Below are positions 46,180 to 55,499 of a DNA stretch of 64,000 bases, piece after piece. Under the pieces are notes generated by a model that saw only the letters and a list, made by a program, of their open reading frames with translations, did no database searches and had not been told where the DNA came from. Source of the DNA: Candidatus Nitrosopelagicus sp. (GTDB lineage: Archaea > Thermoproteota > Nitrososphaeria > Nitrososphaerales > Nitrosopumilaceae). The stretch's first letter is position 1; every line of letters begins with the position of its first letter. The stretch lies in the NCBI GenBank assembly GCA_022450565.1, contig JAKUOP010000007.1:48693-112692 (forward strand), given 5' to 3'. Position numbers and translations under genes: made by a program.

Positions 46180-47111
46180 CTAATAGCCAGCATTCTTTCT
46201 ATTGCCAATCTTGCTTTGTCAGCTATTTTCTTTGGTACTTTTACCTCGTATTTTTCATTTAGTAAGGAGTCATAGACCTTATCAAGTGTAATCATTTTCA
46301 TAAATTCACATTCTGCCTTTGCAGATGCAGGAACAAAATTCTTAGTTGGATTTTGCTGCTTCATTCTGTATAGTATACCAGTTTCTGTAGCAACTACAAA
46401 ATCATTTGATTGGGAATTTTGAACATGATTCATCATTCCCTCAGTTGATAATATTTGGACTTGACGTTCATTGTAACTTCCTGCAGCAACATCATAAAGC
46501 ATAGGAGATGTACAGCTACATTCTGGATGAATCAAAAATTCAGCATTCTGGAAGGAATCAAGCTTTGATTTCACATCATCTGGTGTAATTCCTGCATGAA
46601 CATGGCACTCACCAGCCCAAATGAACATGTTTTTTCTACCAGTCATTCTTGCTACGTACGAACCTAGAAACATGTCAGGTAGGAAGAGAATTTCTTTATC
46701 AGTTGGTATTGATTTTACTATATTTACTGCATTAGATGAAGTGCAACAATAATCTAGTTCAGATTTTATCTCTGCAGTTGTGTTTACATATCCTACAGAA
46801 ATTGCGTCTGGATGTTCCTTTTTCCATTTTTGTAATTGTGACAGTGTAATAGAATCAGATAGTGAGCATCCAGCATCTAAATCGGGAATTAAGACTTTCT
46901 TGTCTGGGCTTATTATTGCTGCAGTTTCTGCCATAAAATGTACTCCGCAGAATAGAATTGTTTTGTGATTAGTTTTTGCTGCCTGTCTTGCAAGTCCTAA
47001 CGAATCACCTACAAAATCTGCAACGTCCTGAACTTCTGGAATTTGATAATTATGTGCTAGAATAACAACGTCAGTTTCCTCTTTTAGTTTGGCTACCTTA
47101 TCTTTTAACAT
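46176..47111 (-). CDS. nadA: Quinolinate synthase
   Basis: 311 residues. Fe-S cluster Cys ligands appear in LFCGVHFMAETA, ELDYCCTSSNAVN and HPECSCTSPM. It condenses iminoaspartate with dihydroxyacetone phosphate. The oxygen-labile cluster is typical. It is on the opposite strand to nadC and in line with, and downstream of, aspartate dehydrogenase. Confidence 0.96.
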   Translation of the reverse strand: MLKDKVAKLKEETDVVILAHNYQIPEVQDVADFVGDSLGLARQAAKTNHKTILFCGVHFMAETAAIISPDKKVLIPDLDAGCSLSDSITLSQLQKWKKEHPDAISVGYVNTTAEIKSELDYCCTSSNAVNIVKSIPTDKEILFLPDMFLGSYVARMTGRKNMFIWAGECHVHAGITPDDVKSKLDSFQNAEFLIHPECSCTSPMLYDVAAGSYNERQVQILSTEGMMNHVQNSQSNDFVVATETGILYRMKQQNPTKNFVPASAKAECEFMKMITLDKVYDSLLNEKYEVKVPKKIADKARLAIERMLAIS

Positions 47112-47137
47112 CCGAAAAATTATCGGTATTGATTATC

Positions 47138-47144
47138 ATTTAAA
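47138..47144 (-). promoter_or_regulatory. TATA box of nadA
   Basis: Reverse-strand TTTAAAT lies 27 bp before the nadA ATG, showing nadA has its own promoter rather than relying only on aspDH read-through. Confidence 0.45.
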
Positions 47145-47203
47145 GGATTATCTACTGCCAATTTTTTTAACAAATATTTATCAGAGTGGCAATTTTTGCC
47201 GTT

Positions 47204-48022
47204 CTAGGTACCAATCTTAATTTCATCAGTACAAATTGAGCGTAGCGTCTCTATGGCTGAAAGAACAGCTAGCCGACTTGTTTTTGGGTTAGTTGAATCT
47301 GGAACATTTTCTACGGTCGTTGTAATCTTGCCAAAACTTCCTTTGGATTCAATATAATGTGTGTTCATGTCTGTATTAGGGTCTACTACAACCTTTACTA
47401 TAGTCTCGTGACTTCCTATTCCAGCCAGACTAAGTAATGCTGATACGTTGACATTTTTTGGGAACAGTCTAACTGCCTCACTTGCAGAGCCCTCGAAAAT
47501 TGTTGTTACTTCTGAAATACTGTCAAGTTCAATATTTGATGTTTCAAAAAATTTAGCACCTTTCAAAGAGTCTGGATGTTTTGTTGTAGTAATTGTTACT
47601 GACTCTAATTCATTTCTTACAGATTTTAGTGCGTCCAATCCTGATATTGCACCTGATGGAAGATAAACAGTTTTTTTGAATTCCTTACACGCCTCAGAAA
47701 TTATCTCATAGACAGATTCATCCAGAAGCGCACCACCACTCATAATCATCAAATCCTTTCTGTTCTGCAAAATGCTTAATGCATTATCACTAACTGCATC
47801 TTGCGATGCAGCTTCTATAACCAAGTCCAAAGAATTTGATGAGAGTAGATGTGCATTCCCAACTATCTCAGGCTTTTGTTTTAATTTTGTTGCTAATGCA
47901 TCTGCCTTTGACCTATCAGAATCAAAAACATGCGTTAGTTGTGCTGGAATCATTCCTGTATCAATTGCTATTGCAATTTGAGTACCTATAGCACCACATC
48001 CTAGTAACCCTATACGCTTCAT
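47204..48022 (-). CDS. nadX: L-aspartate dehydrogenase (NadX)
   Basis: 272 residues. GLLGCGAIGTQIAIAIDTGM is the NAD(P)-binding loop, and MSGGALLDESVY and YLPSGAISGLDALKSV match the family. It oxidises aspartate to iminoaspartate, replacing the flavoenzyme NadB as supplier to NadA. No nadB is in the window. Confidence 0.9.
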   Translation of the reverse strand: MKRIGLLGCGAIGTQIAIAIDTGMIPAQLTHVFDSDRSKADALATKLKQKPEIVGNAHLLSSNSLDLVIEAASQDAVSDNALSILQNRKDLMIMSGGALLDESVYEIISEACKEFKKTVYLPSGAISGLDALKSVRNELESVTITTTKHPDSLKGAKFFETSNIELDSISEVTTIFEGSASEAVRLFPKNVNVSALLSLAGIGSHETIVKVVVDPNTDMNTHYIESKGSFGKITTTVENVPDSTNPKTSRLAVLSAIETLRSICTDEIKIGT

Positions 48023-48096
48023 TTCGATAATTTGGTGTAGGGATAATAAATAAACTCTGAGTTATAGGCAAAAAACACAAACAAAAAAGATTTAGT

Positions 48097-48113
48097 GCTG
48101 GCTAATAGCCAGC
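48097..48113. promoter_or_regulatory. GC-rich hairpin between nadX and nurA
   Basis: GCTGGCT-AAT-AGCCAGC is a perfect 7-bp inverted repeat with a 3-nt loop in otherwise AT-rich intergenic DNA. It lies 22 bp upstream of the nurA TATA box, between two divergent genes. A terminator for neither gene is implied, so an operator is more likely. Confidence 0.4.
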
Positions 48114-48134
48114 TAATTTTCTACCCTAATGTTC

Positions 48135-48142
48135 ATATTTAT
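48135..48142 (+). promoter_or_regulatory. TATA box of the nurA operon
   Basis: ATATTTAT is centred about 25 bp before ATG 48163, favouring this start over the TTG at 48157. Confidence 0.5.
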
Positions 48143-48162
48143 GAAATGCCAGATTATTGATT

Positions 48163-48999
48163 ATGCTAAATAGTGTGTTCAAGGAAGCAATTCAAAATAG
48201 AGAAAAGACACTTTCTATTCTCAAAGGACCAAAATATGAAAAAATAATTCAAAAGGCAAAAGAAAATTGGGTTGAATACAAACCACAGAAACAAGAGGTG
48301 ATTTCTGCAGGAATAGATAGTAGTTTTAACAGTACAAAATTTCAAGGTGCAGAACTTTGGGCCGTTACTGCAGTTTCTATAAAGTCAGATGGTGAAATTA
48401 TTGCAGATTTGCATGATTTTGGATTGGACACAAGTCCAGAACTGGCATCAATGGCAAGCAAGATGGAGATAGAAGCATGTAACATGTCAATTGATAATGC
48501 AGATTTGGTTTTGATGGATGGTTCACTTTATTCACAATTTATGACTAGGCAAGCATCTTTAACACAATTAATGATCGAATCCATAAAAAAGAGAGGTAAT
48601 GTGGTATTTGTTTCAAAAACATCTAACACACGAAAACAGTTTGAAGATTTAGGAGCAATAGCTGGTGACATTTTTTATTATAATCATGCAACTTCCACTC
48701 CTGGTTTCAGTAAGATTTTTGAGGATTCAAAATTTGGAAATGACAAAATAATCACATCTGTATTTGCGCGGTTAGCAGATTCTTTACCTTTAATCAAAGT
48801 GGAACTTTTTGGTTCAGGGCATACAGACAATGATGTAATTCAAATTTTAAACAAGATTTACAAAAATAGCATTGGTGGATATCCGTATTCATTGAAGCTT
48901 GCACACAACAATTGTAAAATTTCAGGAAATGACCTTACGAAACTGGCTAGTATTCACGGATTATCCAATGAAATTGGCTCTAGAGAGGTTCTAGGATGA
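48163..48999 (+). CDS. nurA: NurA 5-prime-3-prime nuclease
   Basis: 278 residues. The catalytic Asp residues are seen in SAGIDSSFNSTKFQGAELWA and LVLMDGSLYSQF. NurA degrades the 5-prime strand together with HerA during break resection. It starts a four-gene operon and its stop overlaps the herA start by 4 bp. Confidence 0.9.
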   Translation: MLNSVFKEAIQNREKTLSILKGPKYEKIIQKAKENWVEYKPQKQEVISAGIDSSFNSTKFQGAELWAVTAVSIKSDGEIIADLHDFGLDTSPELASMASKMEIEACNMSIDNADLVLMDGSLYSQFMTRQASLTQLMIESIKKRGNVVFVSKTSNTRKQFEDLGAIAGDIFYYNHATSTPGFSKIFEDSKFGNDKIITSVFARLADSLPLIKVELFGSGHTDNDVIQILNKIYKNSIGGYPYSLKLAHNNCKISGNDLTKLASIHGLSNEIGSREVLG

Positions 49000-50522
49000 C
49001 ATTAGGCTTTGTTATTGGTGAGTCAAAACCAACACTGGTCACGGCACAGACATCGAGGTCATTGCCAATAGGTGAATATGTCATTATTGATTCTCAAGAT
49101 GGAAAAATTGTTGGTTTGGCAGAGAAATCAGTTGTTTCAAGTGCAGCACTTGGTGACATCAAAAACTATGATGAGGCATTGGAAAGTATTGAAGTTGCGG
49201 AGTTGAACAAGCGTGACAAAAGTTACACTGCATCAATTCGAATATTGGGATTTCTGGAATCATTACAAAAAGGCAAGGCTATACTACCTGCAGTACCACC
49301 AATTCCTGGAACACAAGTCATAAAGGCAACAAAAGAAGACTTGGGTCAAATCTTTGGTCCTGAAAATAATGAGTGGATAAAGATTGGTAATCTGCTTAGA
49401 AACTCAGAAATAGATTCACTGATAAATTTGAACAAGATTGTTTCACGCCATGTCGGAATACTTGCTATGACTGGTATGGGAAAAAGTAATCTAGTTACAC
49501 TACTTGCAATGCAAATTGCAAAACTTGATGGAACTGTAATCATATTTGATTATCATAATGACTACTCTGATCTAAATATTCCAAAAATTAACGTCATTGA
49601 TGCAAAGATAAATCCAAGACTTTTGGAGGCTGATACCCTTTCAGATGTGCTAGAAATTAGAGAAAGTGCCGATGTACAACAAAGAATTTTGCGCCTAGCG
49701 TTTACTCCCGAAATTAAGGAATCTGCCAATTTCTGGGAAGCTTTAGATGAACAAGTGCAGTATATTGGTGCAAATCCAGAAAGAAAGGAAGATAGACATT
49801 CTGCTGACAGAGTTCAGGATAAAATTGATGATGCACGAAACAGAGCATCTGAGATACTTGATCCTGATATGACAAATCCAGTCGGTCTTATCAAAGAAGG
49901 AAGGTTAAACATTCTAAATGTCTCAGAGTTTACTGATAAACAGGCAAATGTTGCTATTTCGTATTATCTGCAAGAACTTTTAGCTGACAGAAAAGCTGCA
50001 GTTAATGCAAAGAGTGCAAAGTCAAAATTAAAAAGAAATTATAGATTTAACACGCCAATCTTTGTCATTATCGAAGAGGCACACGTATTCATACCTAAAA
50101 ATGAGGATGCCAAAGCCAAATACTGGGCAGGTAAAATTGCCAGAGAGGGAAGGAAGTTTGGTCTTGGCCTAGGAATTGTCTCACAGAGACCAAGAGATAT
50201 TGATGCTAATGTGCTTAGTCAAATGGGCTCACTTGCAGTAATGAAGATAGTTCAAGAGGATGACCAAAGACAAATTGCATCTGCTGCAGAATCAATTAGC
50301 CGTGAATTCATTTCACAACTCACTTCACTAAATATTGGTGATTCTGTGTTGGTTGGACAGTGGGTTAACCTTCCAGCAATTGTACATATTGATGAAGTAA
50401 AAGGAAAGACTATTGGTTCTGACCAGAATGCTGTTGGTGAATGGGCAGTAGCAAAAAAGATTGATGATGCAGGAACAAAATCTAGTCAAGACCTAGTTCA
50501 AAAAGATCTTCTAATGGATTGA
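48996..50522 (+). CDS. herA: HerA bipolar DNA helicase/translocase
   Basis: 508 residues, FtsK/HerA ATPase. A HAS-barrel-like N-terminus is followed by Walker A GMTGMGKSNLVTLL and Walker B-like VIIEEAHVFIPK. GIVSQRPRDIDANVLSQ is a family C-terminal motif. It forms a hexamer that pumps DNA to NurA. Confidence 0.95.
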   Translation: MTLGFVIGESKPTLVTAQTSRSLPIGEYVIIDSQDGKIVGLAEKSVVSSAALGDIKNYDEALESIEVAELNKRDKSYTASIRILGFLESLQKGKAILPAVPPIPGTQVIKATKEDLGQIFGPENNEWIKIGNLLRNSEIDSLINLNKIVSRHVGILAMTGMGKSNLVTLLAMQIAKLDGTVIIFDYHNDYSDLNIPKINVIDAKINPRLLEADTLSDVLEIRESADVQQRILRLAFTPEIKESANFWEALDEQVQYIGANPERKEDRHSADRVQDKIDDARNRASEILDPDMTNPVGLIKEGRLNILNVSEFTDKQANVAISYYLQELLADRKAAVNAKSAKSKLKRNYRFNTPIFVIIEEAHVFIPKNEDAKAKYWAGKIAREGRKFGLGLGIVSQRPRDIDANVLSQMGSLAVMKIVQEDDQRQIASAAESISREFISQLTSLNIGDSVLVGQWVNLPAIVHIDEVKGKTIGSDQNAVGEWAVAKKIDDAGTKSSQDLVQKDLLMD

Positions 50523-50568
50523 ATTTAGTTGATCGGAAATAATTTACAAAATAAGGTAGAAAACTAAC

Positions 50569-51702
50569 ATGATATTTTCACATATTTCTGATACACATCT
50601 TGGGTTGCAACAATATGGATTAGAGGAAAGAGAGCAAGACATCTATGATTCATTCAATCAAGCAATTGATATTTCAATAAAGGATAAAGTGGAGTTTGTA
50701 ATATTTGCTGGTGACATATTCCATACACCAAATCCAAACGGTAAGGCAATATTACAAATGGCAAATGCGCTAAAGAAATTAAAACAAAATTCTATTGAGT
50801 CATTCTTTATTCTAGGAGAGCATGACATTAGTAGAATTCGTGCTACACCTGTACCTTACGTATATCATAACTTGGAATTTTCAAAATATGTTGGAAGAGG
50901 GGAACCAGTTTTTTACAAAGATGTAATGATTGCAGGAATTGATAAAATAAGAAAAAACGAAATTACATCATTCGAGGAGAAATTTAGAAAACTTGACAGT
51001 ATAGCAAAACAGCACAATGGTCATAAAATTCTTGTACTACATCAAGGAATTACTGAGATTAACCAGTTTGCTGGAGAGTTAAACGCTTCTGATCTGCCAA
51101 AAAACTTTACTTATTACGCCATGGGACACTTGCACGACAAACTTGTAAAAGACTTTGACCAACTTGGAGGACCACTCGTATACCCAGGTTCTACTGAGAT
51201 GACAACAAGTGAGGGAATAAAAGAAACTGAGAAAGGATTCTTTGAGGTTGATATTTCATCAAATGAGGCTAAACCAACTTGGATTAAACTGGATACTAGA
51301 CCACAATTCTCTACAAAAGTTGATTTTGAAGGATTTGACAATTCCATGACTGAAATAATAGAAAAAATAGGCATGTTTGACAAAAAACCAGTAATTGAGA
51401 TTAAGATACATGGAAAAAATGCTGAAAGAGATGTAATAGAAGCAAAAATTTCCCAGATAATTCCAAAAACATTACACTGTTCATGGAAGATATCACAAAG
51501 TGATGATGGCACCTCTGTTCTTCTAGATAGACCAGCAAGAATAGATGAAGAATTATTCAAACTTGCAGTTAATGCCTTAAAATCAGAAAAACTTGCAGGA
51601 TTTGCAGTCAATGATTTACTTCCACTTTTATCAACAAATCAACTTGATCAGGCAACTCAACTGGTAATTGAAAACTTTGAACTGTATAAGGAGAAAAAAT
51701 GA
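50569..51702 (+). CDS. mre11: Mre11 DNA repair nuclease
   Basis: 377 residues of the calcineurin-like fold. The motifs are SHISDTHLG (I), FAGDIFHTPNPNG (II), LGEHDISR (III), LVLHQGITE (IV) and YAMGHLHDK (V). The usual GNHD of motif III reads GEHD here, replacing a conserved Asn that helps position the metals. It overlaps rad50 by 4 bp (ATGA). Confidence 0.93.
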   Translation: MIFSHISDTHLGLQQYGLEEREQDIYDSFNQAIDISIKDKVEFVIFAGDIFHTPNPNGKAILQMANALKKLKQNSIESFFILGEHDISRIRATPVPYVYHNLEFSKYVGRGEPVFYKDVMIAGIDKIRKNEITSFEEKFRKLDSIAKQHNGHKILVLHQGITEINQFAGELNASDLPKNFTYYAMGHLHDKLVKDFDQLGGPLVYPGSTEMTTSEGIKETEKGFFEVDISSNEAKPTWIKLDTRPQFSTKVDFEGFDNSMTEIIEKIGMFDKKPVIEIKIHGKNAERDVIEAKISQIIPKTLHCSWKISQSDDGTSVLLDRPARIDEELFKLAVNALKSEKLAGFAVNDLLPLLSTNQLDQATQLVIENFELYKEKK

Positions 51703-53780
51703 TAAAAAGTATTGAGTTAGTTGATTTCCTGTCACATTCTGACACAAAACTACAGTTTGATGATGACACAAGTGTATTTGTTGGACAGAATGGTGCTGGT
51801 AAATCAAGCATTATTGATGCAATTACATTTGCATTGTTTGGTAACCACACAAGAAAAAACAATAAGAGCTTAATCAGACGTGGGGCAAATCAGGGATTTG
51901 CTAGGATTGAATTCTCTGCAAATGGAAAAAACTATCAAGCCTTAAGAAAAATTAATTCAAAGGGAGAACTTATTGCACAATTCTCGGAGGAGATCAATGG
52001 TAGTTTAAAAATAATTGCTGAAGGAGAAAGAAAGCAATTTGATGAATCAATGACAGTACAAATTGAAAAGACACTTGGTATTGATTTTGAGAAATTAAAG
52101 ATTGCATCAATTGTTCAACAAGGCGAACTTGATACAATCATAAAAGCAAAGCCAAAAGAATTCAAGGAATTATTGAATGCAATAATCGGTATAGATAGAT
52201 TAGATACTGCACTAAGTTCAATGAGAACTGTACAAAAAGATTTCAGAACCCATATACAGAAAAAACTTGGTTATGATGACACACAGGTACAACTTATTGA
52301 AAATCAAATCACTGAGTATGAGAATGAATCCAAAAATGCCAAACCAAGATTGGAAAAACTTGTAACAGAAAAAGAGAAAATTAGGGGATTAATCTCGAAT
52401 CTTGAGGAAGAAATCGAGACTAATGCTTCAAAAGAGTCACAGTTGAAAGAACTAGATTCCAGAAAAAATGAATTAATTTCCTATGTCAGAGACATAATAA
52501 AATCAATCCAGAGGGAGGTTTCAGAAAAAGAACAAACAGTAAATGAGTGTAAACCATGTTTTGCTGTATCTAGAAATACGGAGGAACTACAGCTTGAGAA
52601 TAAGAAAAATCAGAAAGACCTTGTGGCAATAGAAACTGAACTTAACGATTTAGAGAAAAAACAGGTAAGATTGGAAGAACATGAAGATCTTGCTGAGAGA
52701 CTAGAGTTGAAGGATGGCAAATGTCCTGTTTGTGACTCTTCTGTTGATCATCTAAATCCATTATTCCAAAAAGAGCACATAGTAACTGAGATTGCAGTTA
52801 TACAAAGGGACATAGCTCAATTAGAAACTGAAAGAGCAAAGCTAATAGAAAAATCAGAAAAACTTGAAGATGAGTTAGAAGAATCAAAAGAAGCTGAAAC
52901 AATACTAAAAACTCATAAAATTACCGATGAGTCACAGCTTGAAGAAATTGTTGCTGAAATCAAAATTAAAACAAAACAGATTCAAAAAATACCTATCACA
53001 GTTAACTCTGGTCAACTTGTTGAGGCTGCAACATTAGATTCTCATGCAAAAACTCTCTATGAGAGTATTGCATCACTTGAAAAATCAACAGAAGGATTTG
53101 ATCAAGAAGCATTTCTGAAAATGAAAGAATCTCTACATGATTACAGAAATGAATTAAGCCAAATTGATCAAGAATATGGAGAGATTTCTGGTAACAATAA
53201 AAAAATAAGTTTGAAGCTTGAAAAACTTGGAACGATATTAAAAGATCTCAAACATGTTCATGGTTATGTTGGAGAACTTGAGGAAATACAAAATTCTGTT
53301 TACAACCGTGATGGTCCTGTAGGAAAAAGTCTAAGATCATGGGCATTGGAAGTTATCTCAGTGAAAGCCTCAGAATACTTGGAGAAACTAAATACAAAAA
53401 TTCAGAGAATTTCATTATCAGAGAAAAATACAAAAATAGACATTACATGCTATTCAAGAAATACCACTCTTGAACTTGAATCACTTAGTGGAGGTGAACA
53501 AGTTAGTATCGCATTAGCGCTTAGATTGGGTATGGCTCATCTTCTTGGTGCGTCAAATCTCAACTTCATGATACTTGACGAGCCTACAACACATCTAGAC
53601 TCAGAACGAAGAAAATCACTAGTAAATGTTCTATCCCAACTTACAAACATCAAACAAAATGGCTCGTCAATGCAATTCATAATCATAACTCATGATGCTG
53701 AAATCTTTGATGACTCTTCAGTTGAAAACATATACAAATTCGAACCTTCACAGAACGGAACTATAGTTTCTGCTCTTTAG
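51699..53780 (+). CDS. rad50: Rad50 SMC-like ATPase
   Basis: 693 residues, shorter than typical archaeal Rad50 (about 850-900), mainly in the coiled coil. Walker A is FVGQNGAGKSSIIDAI near residue 27, the signature is ESLSGGEQVSIALAL near 597, and Walker B is MILDEPTTHLD. The zinc hook is GKCPVCDSSVDHLNP at about residue 340. A second CKPC sits near 282. It partners Mre11. Confidence 0.95.
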   Translation: MIKSIELVDFLSHSDTKLQFDDDTSVFVGQNGAGKSSIIDAITFALFGNHTRKNNKSLIRRGANQGFARIEFSANGKNYQALRKINSKGELIAQFSEEINGSLKIIAEGERKQFDESMTVQIEKTLGIDFEKLKIASIVQQGELDTIIKAKPKEFKELLNAIIGIDRLDTALSSMRTVQKDFRTHIQKKLGYDDTQVQLIENQITEYENESKNAKPRLEKLVTEKEKIRGLISNLEEEIETNASKESQLKELDSRKNELISYVRDIIKSIQREVSEKEQTVNECKPCFAVSRNTEELQLENKKNQKDLVAIETELNDLEKKQVRLEEHEDLAERLELKDGKCPVCDSSVDHLNPLFQKEHIVTEIAVIQRDIAQLETERAKLIEKSEKLEDELEESKEAETILKTHKITDESQLEEIVAEIKIKTKQIQKIPITVNSGQLVEAATLDSHAKTLYESIASLEKSTEGFDQEAFLKMKESLHDYRNELSQIDQEYGEISGNNKKISLKLEKLGTILKDLKHVHGYVGELEEIQNSVYNRDGPVGKSLRSWALEVISVKASEYLEKLNTKIQRISLSEKNTKIDITCYSRNTTLELESLSGGEQVSIALALRLGMAHLLGASNLNFMILDEPTTHLDSERRKSLVNVLSQLTNIKQNGSSMQFIIITHDAEIFDDSSVENIYKFEPSQNGTIVSAL

Positions 53781-54265
53781 CCGCCAGTGAGTTTCGCAAA
53801 TTTTTCATTTTTGCTTAGAGTTTTCATGAACTCCAGATTCGAAAGTGCAACTACTGCAGAATGTCGTACAGACTCCTCTGGATCATTGAGTGCTTTCTCT
53901 AAAACATCAGAACCACTTTTTGAACCTACCACACCCAATGCCACTGCTGCCTCATGTCTTACAAACATACTAGGATCATTTGCAGTTGCATCCTCTAAAG
54001 GCACAATTCCGCTGTTATAACACATCTGACCTAATGAGAATGCTGCTTCATGACGAACAAGTTCGTTTGGATCCTCTTTGAGAACTTTAGCCACATACTG
54101 AACTTTGTCTTCACCACCTATGTCTACTAGAATACATGTTGCCCTACATCTTACAACATAGTCATCATGATCAAGTAGTTTTACAAAATACTCTGTATCC
54201 TGTTTTTCATAGCGTGATTCCATCTCTGCAAAGAGATCTATTCTAGATTGTGGAACTACTTCCAT
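53777..54265 (-). CDS. HEAT/PBS-lyase repeat protein
   Basis: 162 residues with about four 30-residue HEAT-like repeats (DHDDYVVRCRATCILVDIGG, NELVRHEAAFSLGQM, SMFVRHEAAVALGVVG, ESVRHSAVVALSNLE). These pack as a scaffold for protein binding. Similar proteins include phycobilisome lyases and deoxyhypusine hydroxylase-like proteins, but the metal-binding His-Glu pairs of the latter are not evident throughout. It converges on rad50 with 4 bp overlap. Confidence 0.8.
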   Translation of the reverse strand: MEVVPQSRIDLFAEMESRYEKQDTEYFVKLLDHDDYVVRCRATCILVDIGGEDKVQYVAKVLKEDPNELVRHEAAFSLGQMCYNSGIVPLEDATANDPSMFVRHEAAVALGVVGSKSGSDVLEKALNDPEESVRHSAVVALSNLEFMKTLSKNEKFAKLTGG

Positions 54266-54321
54266 GCTTAGACTCTTTTCAAGTCCTTTTTAATTCTATT
54301 TTTGTAAAACGCCAGTTATGT

Positions 54322-54329
54322 TTTTAATA
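54322..54329 (+). promoter_or_regulatory. TATA box of the redoxin gene
   Basis: TTTTAATA is centred 26 bp before ATG 54351. It overlaps the longer ORF-track frame, so the start at 54318 is unlikely. Confidence 0.5.
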
Positions 54330-54350
54330 GAAAAAACAATGGAATCTATC

Positions 54351-55007
54351 ATGGTAACCATCGGAGAAAAATCACCAAACCTCAAAATCTCAAAATGGGT
54401 TCAGGGGATGGATACAAATCTTGACAAAGAGGAAGACAATGTAAAACTGGTTGAAGTTTTTCAGGTAAATTGCCCAGGATGCTTCATTTATGGAATTCCT
54501 GAAGCGATTAATATTTACAATAAATACAAGTCAGAAGGATTGACTGTCCTTGGACTGGCTACAGCGTTTGAGGATTATGACAAAAATACGCTTGAAAACC
54601 TAGAATTGCTACTTAGCACTGGTGAAGTAATTGGGGATACAAAACAAGGTTTATCCCAATACAATCAGCTTAATGATGGAAAATTGCAGTATAAGATTCC
54701 ATATCCAGTTGCAATGGATTCATTAGTAAAAGAGAACGGCGAACCATCCCAAGAAAAAATGAACGCATTCATCAATAATCAAATTCCAAACTTTGACTCA
54801 CAGCCTCAAGAGTATAAAGATAAAATCTACGATAGAGTGAAAGAATATTACAAGTCAAAAGAGTTTTCTGCTGAAACATTTGAAATGTTTTCTTTACAAG
54901 GTACACCATCAACAATACTAGTAGATAGGAAAGGAATTCTACGTGACGTTTCATTTGGTCAGAACGCTAACTTAGAATCTATGGTTAAAACATTGATTGG
55001 TGAATAA
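54351..55007 (+). CDS. TlpA/redoxin-like thioredoxin-fold protein
   Basis: 218 residues starting VTIGEKSPNLKISKWVQG after the initiator Met. FQVNCPGCFIYGIPEAIN shows a CPGC active site in a redoxin-type domain, and LQGTPSTILVDRKGILRD contains the cis-Pro. There is an insertion of about 80 residues between them. No signal peptide, so probably a cytoplasmic thiol reductase or peroxidase-like protein. Confidence 0.82.
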   Translation: MVTIGEKSPNLKISKWVQGMDTNLDKEEDNVKLVEVFQVNCPGCFIYGIPEAINIYNKYKSEGLTVLGLATAFEDYDKNTLENLELLLSTGEVIGDTKQGLSQYNQLNDGKLQYKIPYPVAMDSLVKENGEPSQEKMNAFINNQIPNFDSQPQEYKDKIYDRVKEYYKSKEFSAETFEMFSLQGTPSTILVDRKGILRDVSFGQNANLESMVKTLIGE

Positions 55008-55499
55008 CTAATAGTTCAGTCTTTTAAAACGCTTCAAAATAACTATAATTCCAATTAGTGACGTAGCCAGTACGATTGGTGCTACTTCTGCAAATTCTGG
55101 GAGATATGTTGTCCCAATGATCTCAAGTGTATGCTTGCCTGTACCTTCAAATTCAATAGTAATAAAGGAATTATTATCATCTATGTTAAAACGAGGAAAT
55201 ATCTCCGAGCCATCTAGTAGAAATGTAAATTCACCATTAATCAAATTTTTAGGAATTAAAATTTCGAGTAGATTGTAATCGAGTGAACTATCAATATAGA
55301 ATGTAATCATCTTCCTATCTTTATCAAATGAAAGATCTGTAACATCAAGATTCCCTGTAGCCTCTACTGGAAAATCATACCCGCCGGTTGGAACAATGAA
55401 TGTGTGTTTTAATCCTGTGCCTTCTTCAGACAATACAAGTCCTAACGCGGAAGGTATTGTAATTATCATTGATAAAAGTAATATGAAAAATACTTTCAT
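55008..55499 (-). CDS. Secreted protein with PEF-like C-terminal anchor
   Basis: 163 residues. The signal peptide is VFFILLLSMIITIPSALGLV. A beta-rich domain follows, and the C-terminus reads YLPEFAEVAPIVLATSLIGI before a basic end (KRFKRLNY). PEF followed by a hydrophobic helix and basic tail matches an archaeosortase-type sorting signal. Its ATG shares one base with the L15e stop (TAATG). Confidence 0.7.
   Translation of the reverse strand: MKVFFILLLSMIITIPSALGLVLSEEGTGLKHTFIVPTGGYDFPVEATGNLDVTDLSFDKDRKMITFYIDSSLDYNLLEILIPKNLINGEFTFLLDGSEIFPRFNIDDNNSFITIEFEGTGKHTLEIIGTTYLPEFAEVAPIVLATSLIGIIVILKRFKRLNY

Noticed and set aside
46179-46191. 13-bp match GCTAATAGCCAGC with the nadX-nurA hairpin arm at 48101-48113
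   Set aside because: Here it is the coding end of nadA without the inverted repeat; a 13-bp match is expected by chance in 64 kb.
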